Source of the DNA: Lysobacterales bacterium CG02_land_8_20_14_3_00_62_12
Lineage (GTDB): Bacteria > Pseudomonadota > Gammaproteobacteria > Xanthomonadales > Ahniellaceae
NCBI GenBank assembly: GCA_002785585.1
Contig: PEUI01000381.1
Coordinates: forward strand, 1,646 to 12,065
Length of the DNA: 10,420 bases
Direction of reading: 5' to 3'
Both the position numbers and the translations under genes were made by a program. Shown here one piece after another: positions 1-6,400 of the stretch. The notes under the pieces are model-generated. The model had not been told where the DNA came from and made no database searches. It saw nothing but the letters and a program-made list of their open reading frames with translations. Each line of letters opens with the position of its first letter. Within the stretch, counting starts at the first letter, position 1.

Positions 1-449
1 CGCTTGACGATTTGCCGCGCCACGTAGCTGCGCGCCATCGGGATCACTTCCACCGGCAACGGAAAGGCGCCGAGCAGATCCACCTGTTTGCTGGCATCGA
101 TCAGACAGACAAATTGGCGTGACGCCGCGGCGATGATTTTCTCCCGGGTCAGGGCGGCGCCGCCGCCCTTGATCAGGCGGTTGTAAGGGTCGCATTCGTC
201 GGCACCGTCGACGTACAAGGGCAGGTCGCCGGTGGCATTCAGATCGAGCACCCGAATGCCGTGTTGCCGGAGCAGGGCGGTGCTCTGGTCGGAACTGGAT
301 ACGGCGCCTTCGATGTGGTGGCGTTTTGCCGCCAGCGCTTCGATAAACCAGGCCACCGTCGAACCGGTGCCGACACCGATGCTGCTGCCAGCTTCGACAA
401 ATTGCAGGGCGGCGTAGCCGGCCAATTTTTTTTGCGCGGTTCGGTCCAA
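1..449 (-). CDS. rpiA: Ribose-5-phosphate isomerase A, 3' end outside window
   Basis: RpiA interconverts ribose 5-phosphate and ribulose 5-phosphate in the cytosolic pentose phosphate pathway. Reading leftward gives 149 codons before the window edge; the E. coli protein is about 219 aa, so roughly the last third is missing. Visible motifs are the phosphate-loop GVGTGST (residues 25-31), SSSDQST (51-57), DGADE (81-85) and KGGGAALTREK (94-104). Asp81, Asp84, Lys94 and Glu103 fall at the same numbers as the catalytic residues of E. coli RpiA, which supports the chosen start. That start is TTG (449-447), preceded by AGGAG (460-456) with a 6-nt gap; no ATG fits. The fitB stop lies only 20 nt upstream, so rpiA may be transcribed from the toxin-antitoxin operon. 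Identity is very secure; only the 3' part is unseen. Confidence 0.96.
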   Translation of the reverse strand, partial: MDRTAQKKLAGYAALQFVEAGSSIGVGTGSTVAWFIEALAAKRHHIEGAVSSSDQSTALLRQHGIRVLDLNATGDLPLYVDGADECDPYNRLIKGGGAALTREKIIAAASRQFVCLIDASKQVDLLGAFPLPVEVIPMARSYVARQIVK

Positions 450-469
450 GGTTTACTCCTGCTTATTTG

Positions 470-892
470 TCATTGGCGATCCCAAGGGTTGATCGTGGTG
501 ACGCCTGCGGCTTCAAAAGGGCTGGTGTCGCGGGTACCGACCATAAACCCTTTGGCGCTGGCAATGGCAGCGATATAGCCATCTGGCGTGGGGGATCCCT
601 TCCCTGCCGCTCGGGCCTTGGTGGCGAGCTGCGCATATCTTCGTGCCGCGTCGGCATCGAACGGCAAGATGCGGCCACGGTAGAGTTCCACCAGCAACCT
701 TTCCAGCGTGTCGGCCAATGCGACTTTGCGCCGACCAGCCGGCATCGCACTGATGCCAAACAGTAGCTCGGCCAGCGTCAGGCTGGATACGAAAAGCGTT
801 TCTGCTGCCTGTCGATTCAGCCAGTCCCGAACGGCCGGGTGGGCTGATGGTTTCATCGCCTCGGAAACAACATTGGTATCGAGAACGATCAC
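470..892 (-). CDS. fitB: FitB/VapC-family PIN-domain toxin
   Basis: This is a 140-aa protein, the usual length for a single PIN domain and so apparently intact. PIN toxins are Mg-dependent ribonucleases held inactive by their partner antitoxin. Acidic residues sit where the family needs them: Asp5 in the opening LDTNV, Glu42 in LTLAELL, Asp104 in TPDGYIAAIA and Asp122 in GTRDTSPF. The C-terminal INPW is typical of the FitB branch. Its ATG overlaps the fitA stop by 4 nt (ATGA, 892-889), implying coupled translation and a shared promoter upstream of fitA. The FitB assignment rather than generic VapC rests on the partner's close resemblance to FitA and on the operator upstream. The RNA target cannot be read from the sequence. 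Confidence 0.92.
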   Translation of the reverse strand: MIVLDTNVVSEAMKPSAHPAVRDWLNRQAAETLFVSSLTLAELLFGISAMPAGRRKVALADTLERLLVELYRGRILPFDADAARRYAQLATKARAAGKGSPTPDGYIAAIASAKGFMVGTRDTSPFEAAGVTTINPWDRQ

Positions 893-1143
893 TCAAACCT
901 CATCGGTTCGGCCGGGGTCTGGTCACGGAGCTGGTTGATGTGCTCGGCTTCGGCATCCGTGAAGCCGACGCTGCGGCCAATCTTGGCTAAGGCATCTCCC
1001 ATGCGAATACGTTGCGCGGGCTTCACCACGCCTTCCAAAATGTCGCGGATTTCAGCCTCGGTGCTTCGGCCATGATGAGCCGCCCGCACGCGAAGCGCGC
1101 GGTGCACCTCGTCGGACAAATTTCTAATCGTAAGGTTTGCCAT
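889..1143 (-). CDS. fitA: FitA-like ribbon-helix-helix antitoxin
   Basis: An 84-aa antitoxin and autorepressor. Residues 1-40 form the ribbon-helix-helix DNA-binding fold: the strand LTIRNLSDEV, then RALRVRAAHHGRSTEAEIRDIL. This closely resembles the N-terminus of gonococcal FitA (IRNLSE, GRSTEAEIR). The C-terminal half, with RIRMGDALAKIGRSVG (46-61), corresponds to the segment that wraps and blocks the toxin's active site in FitA. The ATG at 1143 has no strong Shine-Dalgarno: GGGGG lies 5 nt upstream and AGGA 12 nt upstream. The gene is first in the fitAB operon, downstream of an inverted-repeat operator at 1170-1201. The fold and pairing are seen directly; repression of its own promoter is inferred from the family. 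Confidence 0.92.
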   Translation of the reverse strand: MANLTIRNLSDEVHRALRVRAAHHGRSTEAEIRDILEGVVKPAQRIRMGDALAKIGRSVGFTDAEAEHINQLRDQTPAEPMRFE

Positions 1144-1169
1144 GATGGCCCCCGGTCCTTTTAGACCTC

Positions 1170-1201
1170 AATGCAATCACTATGCGCTAGCTGATAGCAT
1201 T
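1170..1201 (-). promoter_or_regulatory. Probable FitAB operator (inverted repeat)
   Basis: Two 10-nt arms, AATGCTATCA and TGATTGCATT on the minus strand, match as an inverted repeat at 9 of 10 positions around a 12-nt spacer. The site begins 27 nt upstream of the fitA ATG. The 8-nt core TGCTATCA is, as I recall, the half-site bound by FitAB in the gonococcal fit promoter. FitAB is known to bind two half-sites as a tetramer of heterodimers. The overlap with a candidate -10 box supports repression. The arms are seen directly; binding is inferred. Confidence 0.72.
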
Positions 1202-1207
1202 CTGCAA
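1179..1207 (-). promoter_or_regulatory. Candidate fitAB promoter
   Basis: On the minus strand TTGCAG (1207-1202) and CATAGT (1184-1179) are separated by 17 nt, each matching the sigma70 boxes at 4 of 6 positions. The inverted-repeat operator covers the spacer and the -10 box, as expected for an autorepressed toxin-antitoxin promoter. The boxes are weak, so this is mainly a positional inference. Confidence 0.35.
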
Positions 1208-1236
1208 GCCTGGAAAAACGGCCGTTTTGTGAAGAT

Positions 1237-1320
1237 TCAATCCGCCCGGTGTCGTAAAAAAACAAGCTCGGCATCCTCGAAGGAAACTCCGTGCTTTTTC
1301 AGGTCGCGTACCGCTTTATT
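1237..1320 (-). pseudogene. Remnant of a BrnT-like toxin gene
   Basis: A 21-residue stretch (1320-1258), NKAVRDLKKHGVSFEDAELVF, resembles the conserved N-terminal part of BrnT, the RNase toxin of BrnTA systems, whose signature is close to KA..NL.KHGVSFE.A..VF. The reading frame stops six codons later, whereas intact BrnT is about 90 aa. Upstream sequence in the frame (to 1470) does not resemble BrnT. The break sits at a T7 run; removing one T would give VFYD, as in BrnT relatives, but what follows is still not recognisable. No BrnA antitoxin is present. I take it as a decayed fragment; the match is from memory and short. Confidence 0.5.
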
Positions 1321-1330
1321 TATCGGCGCC

Positions 1331-1439
1331 CCAGCCAAGTTCCATTGGGTTTTATGGTGGTTTCGTTGTGCAGTCACGCCAAGGCTTGTCGACTCCTGCC
1401 CGGTGCGTTGTCGCGCTCGATCTTCTGCGCCTTGGCTGG
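1331..1439. repeat. 109-bp segment bounded by 9-bp inverted repeats
   Basis: CCAGCCAAG at 1331-1339 and its exact reverse complement CTTGGCTGG at 1431-1439 face each other across 91 bp. The segment lies between the end of the EVE-domain gene and the BrnT-like remnant and encodes nothing I recognise. It could be a small non-autonomous element or a chance repeat. I see no flanking target duplication. Together with the operator and BrnT remnant it makes up the roughly 300-bp gene-free stretch 1144-1442. Confidence 0.3.
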
Positions 1440-1442
1440 CTC

Positions 1443-1925
1443 CTATTCCAGGCTCAGGATGAAGTTCCACTGCGGCGCTGTCACCGGCAAGATCGACAAG
1501 CGATTGCCACGCTGCAGCAAGGCCAGATTACCCAATGCCGCGGCCTTCTGGCTGATCTCGTGCAAGCTGATGCAGCGCTTCAGCTTGCGTTCGAAGCCCA
1601 GTTGCACGCATTGCCAGCGCGGATGGTCCGGCTGGCTTTTGGGGTCGTAGTAGGCGCTGTCCGGATCGAACTGGGTCGGATCGGCGCTGGCTTTTCGGCT
1701 GATTCGGCCGATGCCGACGATGCCCGGCACGGCGCAATTGCTGTGATAAAAAAACGCCAGATCGCCGAGCTGCATGGCATCGCGCATGTAGTTGCGCGCC
1801 TGATAATTGCGCACGCCGGTCCACGCTTCCCGACCGACGCGTTGCAAGTCATCGATCGAAAACTCGGTAGGTTCGGATTTGAACAACCAATGCTGGCTGC
1901 CGACCGCGGTGGTGGGTGCTTTCAT
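1443..1925 (-). CDS. EVE-domain (PUA-like) protein
   Basis: A 160-aa protein made of a single EVE domain. The family pattern is clear from the start: HWLFKSEPTEFSIDDL (12-27), WTGVRNYQARNYMRD, GDLAFFYHSN, GIVGIGRI, then PRWQCVQLGFERKL and the C-terminal RGNRLSILPVTAPQWNFIL. EVE domains share a fold with PUA and YTH domains and are thought to bind modified bases in DNA or RNA. Stand-alone copies next to the 5-FCL gene are common in proteobacteria, and no restriction nuclease is nearby, so a housekeeping RNA-related role is more likely than defence. The ATG overlaps the fau stop by 4 nt (1922-1925), implying a two-gene unit. The exact ligand is unknown. Confidence 0.93.
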   Translation of the reverse strand: MKAPTTAVGSQHWLFKSEPTEFSIDDLQRVGREAWTGVRNYQARNYMRDAMQLGDLAFFYHSNCAVPGIVGIGRISRKASADPTQFDPDSAYYDPKSQPDHPRWQCVQLGFERKLKRCISLHEISQKAAALGNLALLQRGNRLSILPVTAPQWNFILSLE

Positions 1926-2524
1926 GCGCGTTGGCCGGTGTGGCAGTCGATCAGTTCCTGGTCGCTGGCAACGAAGTCAACGGCGATGTCCCAGGCTGCC
2001 ACGGTGAGCGCTGGCAACTCTTGAAACGCGTAGGCAATGCCGATCAACTGCGGTCGCGCCGGGCGCGACTGGTTGGCCAAAAACGCGAAACTGCGGTCGT
2101 AGTAACCGCCGCCACTACCCAGGCGATGGCCGCTGCGGTCGAACGCGAGCAAGGGCAATAACGCCAGATCCAAGGTGTCGGCCGCGACCCGATCAGCCGC
2201 GACCGGCTCGGGGATGCCAAACCGATTGGGTTTGAGTTCGGCCCCGGTTTGCCAGCGGGCGAACGCGAGTTGGCGGTCGCCCAGCACCACCGGCAAGTAG
2301 ATTTCTTGGCCAGCCGACTGCAACGCGCTGGTGACATGGAGCAGGGGCAATTCGCCGGCGACCGCCCAATAAATGGCCACCCGTCTGGCACGATGCAGGA
2401 GCGGCAGTCGGGCCAACTGCGCGGCGACCGCAGCGGCGGCGTGCAGGCGCTCAGCCGGTGACAGCGCCGCACGCCGGGCGCGCAGGCTCTCGCGCAGGGA
2501 TTGCCGCGAATCGTCGTTGGGCAT
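1922..2524 (-). CDS. fau: 5-formyltetrahydrofolate cyclo-ligase
   Basis: This enzyme (also ygfA, MTHFS) uses ATP to convert 5-formyl-THF to 5,10-methenyl-THF, returning stored folate to one-carbon metabolism. The product from ATG 2524 is 200 aa, slightly longer than E. coli YgfA (about 182). Signature motifs are RFGIPEP (101-107) and LLPLLAFDRSGHRLG followed by SGGGYYDR (122-144), the nucleotide and folate site; an N-terminal basic stretch RESLRARRAAL matches the family. The frame is open upstream to 2695, but that part is read through the 6S RNA and is not protein-like, so ATG 2524 is preferred. The gene sits directly after ssrS, its usual neighbour, and probably shares transcripts with it. 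It is followed by the EVE gene with a 4-nt overlap. Confidence 0.95.
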   Translation of the reverse strand: MPNDDSRQSLRESLRARRAALSPAERLHAAAAVAAQLARLPLLHRARRVAIYWAVAGELPLLHVTSALQSAGQEIYLPVVLGDRQLAFARWQTGAELKPNRFGIPEPVAADRVAADTLDLALLPLLAFDRSGHRLGSGGGYYDRSFAFLANQSRPARPQLIGIAYAFQELPALTVAAWDIAVDFVASDQELIDCHTGQRA

Positions 2525-2544
2525 GATCGGGGATTCCAGAAAGT

Positions 2545-2734
2545 GCACCGACCGCCGCGTTCGTTGGCTGACCATCGACCTTGATCCATGTGGATCAGGT
2601 GGGAAGGCTCGTTGGCGTTTTAGGCTTTCCGCTCGTAACGGACTTGCGCACCCGCCAACACTGCGATCCCGGGGTCGAATTATGGGCCAAGGCAAATGAG
2701 TGGTCAGCCTGTCGAACGCGGCAGAAACGGTGCG
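2545..2734 (-). ncRNA. ssrS: 6S RNA
   Basis: 6S RNA mimics an open promoter and sequesters sigma70 RNA polymerase in stationary phase. It lies in its classical place between zapA and fau. The ends pair in a long closing stem: GCCGCGTTCG (2722-2713) with CGAACGCGGC, and GGCTGACCA (2709-2701) with TGGTCAGCC, 19 bp in two blocks, extended by GCACCG/CGGTGC at the extreme ends. Inner landmarks match E. coli 6S: GTCCGT, GAAAGCCTAAAAC-like sequence (around 2630-2618), and the CACCTTGAACC...GGTTCAAGG hairpin, here TGATCC-ACAT-GGATCA (2597-2582). Ends are estimated from the stem and the -10 box, giving about 190 nt. E. coli 6S is 184 nt. Confidence 0.9.
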
Positions 2735-2740
2735 CGCTTG

Positions 2741-2746
2741 ATTCTA
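2741..2746 (-). promoter_or_regulatory. -10 box of the 6S RNA promoter
   Basis: TAGAAT on the minus strand matches the sigma70 -10 consensus at five of six positions and lies 6-7 nt before the predicted 6S 5' end. The -35 region is poor: TTGCGC lies 15 nt upstream. This fits a sigma70 promoter inside the zapA-fau gap. Confidence 0.6.
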
Positions 2747-2801
2747 GCAGCGAACATCGCCGCGCAACGAGCTGATTTTTTCTGTGTCGGCTGGCGCCGT
2801 T

Positions 2802-3104
2802 TCAGCGCACCAACAAGGTTTGCATGGCGCTGTCGAGTTTGTTGCGGATGCGCTGTACTTCTTGATGCAGAGCGCTGTCTTCGGCGTTGCTGGTGCTACG
2901 CATCGCCAGCAATTCGTGCGCCAGATTCAACGCTGCCAGCACCGCGATCCGATCCAGCGCGGCACTGCGGGCGGCTTGCCGCACATCGCGCATTTTGCTG
3001 TCGAGCAACGCCGCGGCAGCCAACAATCCGGGGCGCTCATCGGCGCTGCAGGCGACCAGATATTCCTTGTCGAGCAAGTGCACGGCAACCGGGCTCGCAC
3101 TCAT
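2802..3104 (-). CDS. zapA: Cell division protein ZapA
   Basis: ZapA binds and cross-links FtsZ filaments, stabilising the cytoplasmic Z-ring. The 100-aa product matches the family in layout: an N-terminal beta-rich FtsZ-binding part (PVAVHLLDKEYLVACSADER), the conserved core LDRIAVLAALNLAHELL (50-66; E. coli has EQLVFIAALNISYELA), and a C-terminal coiled-coil helix. E. coli ZapA is 109 aa. The start chosen is ATG 3104, which has GGAG 8 nt upstream; the frame is open further to 3254, but that part is antisense-like read-through of the preceding gene. The ATG overlaps the upstream coiled-coil gene stop by 4 nt. 6S RNA follows downstream, the usual arrangement. Confidence 0.93.
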   Translation of the reverse strand: MSASPVAVHLLDKEYLVACSADERPGLLAAAALLDSKMRDVRQAARSAALDRIAVLAALNLAHELLAMRSTSNAEDSALHQEVQRIRNKLDSAMQTLLVR

Positions 3105-3322
3105 CCGTTCTGCTCCAGTGAGCGCAGGCGGGCGATCATCGCTTCCACCCGTGATCGCGCTTGTTCGTTTTTGGTCAGCAGGTTGGCGCGTTCGGCGACC
3201 AACGTTTCCTGGCTGGTGCGCAGGCTGCGATTTTCTTCCTGCAGACGAGCGCACAGCACGACCAGTTGATCGATGCGGCCGGCGATGATTTGCAAATCTT
3301 CTCGCGGCGAGGGGTTGTCCAT
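3101..3322 (-). CDS. TIGR02449-type small coiled-coil protein
   Basis: A 73-aa protein that is almost entirely one amphipathic helix: hydrophobic residues recur in heptads through IAGRIDQLVVLCARLQEEN and on to SRVEAMIARLRSLE. Small proteins of this kind (family TIGR02449) are found directly before zapA in many gammaproteobacteria. Size and coiled-coil nature recall ZapB, and the 4-nt overlap with zapA suggests a role in division, but that role is inferred from position. ATG 3322 has AAGG 7 nt upstream. Membership of TIGR02449 is from memory of the family's length and neighbourhood. Confidence 0.8.
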   Translation of the reverse strand: MDNPSPREDLQIIAGRIDQLVVLCARLQEENRSLRTSQETLVAERANLLTKNEQARSRVEAMIARLRSLEQNG

Positions 3323-3436
3323 GCGTGAACCTTAGGCGAAGCCGTGCAGCCGGTCAATCGTTGGCATCGGTTTGGGCGACCGGGGCGCAGCGCCGAACGC
3401 GTCGTGGCGGCTGAGCGGTCGCCACCGGGACGCCGC

Positions 3437-3452
3437 GTTGGCGTTCGCCAAC
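3437..3452 (-). terminator. Hairpin after the sensor gene stop
   Basis: GTTGGCG and CGCCAAC form a perfect 7-bp inverted repeat with a 2-nt centre (more realistically 6 bp closing a 4-nt loop), 7 nt beyond the sensor stop codon. No T-run follows on the minus strand, so it is not a canonical intrinsic terminator. It may protect the 3' end or help stop transcription into the zapA unit. A wider 8-bp repeat, GGCGACCG/CGGTCGCC (3375-3382 and 3416-3423), lies in the same gap. Confidence 0.35.
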
Positions 3453-3459
3453 CGCATGG

Positions 3460-6400
3460 TCACGGCGCCACCGACGGACGCGGTTGATGGTCGATCAGAA
3501 ATTGCAGCATGCGATTGGCGTCCAGCGGTTGGGCGACCAGGTGGCCCTGGATTTCGTCGCACTGTTGCTCCGCCAGAAACGCTTTTTGTTCTGCTGTTTC
3601 CACGCCCTCGGCGATGACGTTGAGCCCCAGCGAATGCGCCATCATGATGACGGTGGCGATGATGGTCTCGTCATCGGGGTCGATGGTCAGGTCGGCAACG
3701 AAGGTTTGATCGATCTTCAAGCTGTTGATCGGCAGCCGCTTCAGGTAGGCCAGCGACGAATAACCGGTGCCGAAATCGTCGACCGCGATGTGTACTCCCA
3801 AAGCCCGGATCTGGGTGAGGGTAGCGATACTTTGTTCTGGGCTCGCCATCAGCATGGATTCGGTCAATTCGATCTCGATGCGATTGGCGGCGACCCCGTA
3901 TTCGTTGAGAATCTGCTGCATGCGGCTGAACAATTCGCCCCGAAACAACTGCATTGCCGATACGTTGACGGCGATTCTGGCCTGGTTGATGCCGACGGCG
4001 GTCCAGCGCTGAATCTGCTCGCAGGCCTGGCGAATCACCCACTCGCCAATCGGCACAATCAAACCGGTCTCTTCGGCGATCGGAACGAAGGTGGTCGGAG
4101 AAATTTCGCCCAACACCGGGTTGTACCAGCGCAGCAAGGCTTCGGCGCCGGTGATGTGCTGGTCGATCAGCGCCAATTTGGGTTGATAGACCACGCGCAA
4201 TTCACCGCGCTCCAATGCCTTGTGCAGTTGGTTGCCCATGCTGGCGCGGAACCGCACCTGGGCGTCCATGGCATCGGTATAAACCTGGTAGGTGTTGCGG
4301 CCACGATCTTTGGCGTGATACATCGCGGTATCGGCGTGCTTGAGCAGGTCGGTGGGTACCTGGCCGTGCTCGGGATAGAGGGTGATGCCGATCGACGGTG
4401 AGATCACCACTTCATTGCGGCCATCGATTTCCAGCGGGGTTTCGAAGCTGACGATCAATTTGCGCGCGATCCGCTCGGCTTCGAGCAAATCGGTCAGGTC
4501 TTCCAGCACGACGGTGAACTCGTCGCCACCCAGGCGCGCCACCGTGTCGGAATCGCGCACGCTCATCACGATGCGCGCCGCCGCTGCTTTCAGCAGTCGA
4601 TCGCCGGCGGCGTGACCCATGGAATCGTTGACGTGCTTGAAGTGGTCCAGGTCCAGAAACAGGATGCCGACCTTGTTGCCCAAACGGCGCGCACGAATCA
4701 GCGAATGCGCCAGGCGTTCGCCGAGCAGGGTGCGATTGGGCAGGCCGGTGAGGGTGTCGTAATTGGCCAGATAACGCAGTTCCTGCTCGGCCCGCTTGCG
4801 GTCGGTGATGTCGGTCAACACCGCCACCCAATACAAGCGCCGACCGTCGGCACCGGCGACTTCATTGATCTCCAGCGCTGACAAAAACTGCTCGCCACCT
4901 TTGCGCGATTGCCAGGCTTCGCCGCTCCAATGCGCGCTCTGTTGCAGGGCTTGCCGAATCTGCAAGTAGAACTCCAGCGGATGCTGTTCGGAGTTGAGCA
5001 CGGCGGCGTCTTGACCGAGTATTTCCTCCGCGCTGTAGCCGGTAACCCGGGTAAACGCGGCGTTGACCGAGACAAAGCGGAACTCCAGGTCGCTGACGCA
5101 GACGACCTCGCCCATCGAGCGAATCACCTCCTGGGCTATGCGCCGGTCGCGATCCAGCGCGCGCTCATCGGTGACATCACGAAAAGTCCCGGCCACTTGC
5201 AGGGCGTGGCCTTGATCGTTGCGCCGCACGGCGCGGCCGCGCGCCACCACCCAGCGTTGCTTGCCAGCGTAGGTATTGGCGCGAAACTCGGCCTCGTAGT
5301 AGTCACTGCGATCGGTGATATGGGCCTCCAGCGCGGCTTCGACCTGGCTGAGGTCGTCCGCATGCACGCTGTGCTGTCGCCACTGCTGGCCGCTGATGCG
5401 GGCCTCCCGGCTCGGACCCAGAAACTCTTCGGGCCCCGACATGTAGAGCAGATCAGTTTCCAGATTCCAATCCCAGAAGCCATCGCGACTGGCCCACAGG
5501 GCGGACGACAACCGCTCGCTGTAGAGCTTCATCTGGGTGTTCTGGGCCTTCAATTGCCACAGTCGGCGGCGCCGGTTCCACAGCCAGGTCAGTAGCCAGC
5601 CGAGCAGCACCAAAGCGCTGACGGCCAACACCCAGGGCGCGCGCCACCACGGCGGCGTGACCTGGATGGCCAGTTCCAGAAACGGACCAGCGCTTGGTGC
5701 CAGACCGTGGCCCCCACGGATTTGCAATGGGTAGTTGCCGGCGTCGAGGTGCGTCAGCGAGAGTTCGTGGCGGGTGCCGAGCTCAATCCAGTCACGGTCA
5801 TAACCGAGCAGTCGGTAGGCGAAGCGATTGTGCTCCGGCGCATTCAGATCGAGGGCGGCAAAGGTGAGAATCAGCAAATGGTCATTGGCGCTCAGAACCA
5901 GCTTCTTGAAAGCCGCGGGTTGCTCGATCAGCGTGCGTTGGCTACCGAGCTGGAATGCGGTAAAGGCCAGCGGTGCACGGTAATCCGGATCGCGCACCTG
6001 GTCCGGGGCAACCCACGAAAACCCCTGGGTGCCGCCAAAAACCAAACGGCCATCGGCCAATTTGGCGTAGGCCCCGCCATTGAATTCGAGACCCTGCAAG
6101 CCGTCGTCGAGCGAAAAATTGCGCACCACCGGTGCCGTGGTTCGCGGAGTTGAGGCGGCGTTCGCCTTGGTATTTGTGGTCTGCCGATGCAACCGGGAAA
6201 TGCCGCCGTTGGTGCTGACCCAAAGCCGACGCTGCTGGTCTTCGAGGATGCCGTAGATGGTCTCATTGGCCAGTCCGTCGGTGCTCAGAAAGTGCTCAAA
6301 TGTGGGTTGCCCGGCGTGGTAATCGAGCAGGCGGTTGAGACCATTGTGGGTGCCGACCCACAGGCTGCCATCGGCGCTCTCGGTAATCACCCGCACCACT

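Noticed and set aside
1321..1470. N-terminal half of the 77-aa minus-strand frame as part of a toxin gene
   Set aside because: Only the last ~27 residues resemble BrnT; the upstream part is low-complexity read-through into the end of the EVE gene, so no intact gene is called.
1922..1925. Possible frameshift between fau and the EVE gene
   Set aside because: It is a normal ATGA stop-start overlap, and both proteins are full length.
1443..1925. EVE protein as part of an antiviral system
   Set aside because: EVE domains occur in modification-dependent restriction, but here it is a single domain coupled to fau with no nuclease partner.
1368..2024. 218-aa open frame on the plus strand
   Set aside because: It lies opposite the EVE gene and the fau end, and has no protein-like features of its own.
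2525..2695. N-terminal extension of fau by 57 codons
   Set aside because: The extension is read through the 6S RNA and looks nothing like the 5-FCL family; ATG 2524 gives a normal-length protein.
3484..4401. 305-aa open frame on the plus strand
   Set aside because: Antisense to the EAL and GGDEF region of the sensor, which has intact motifs; no recognisable domain.
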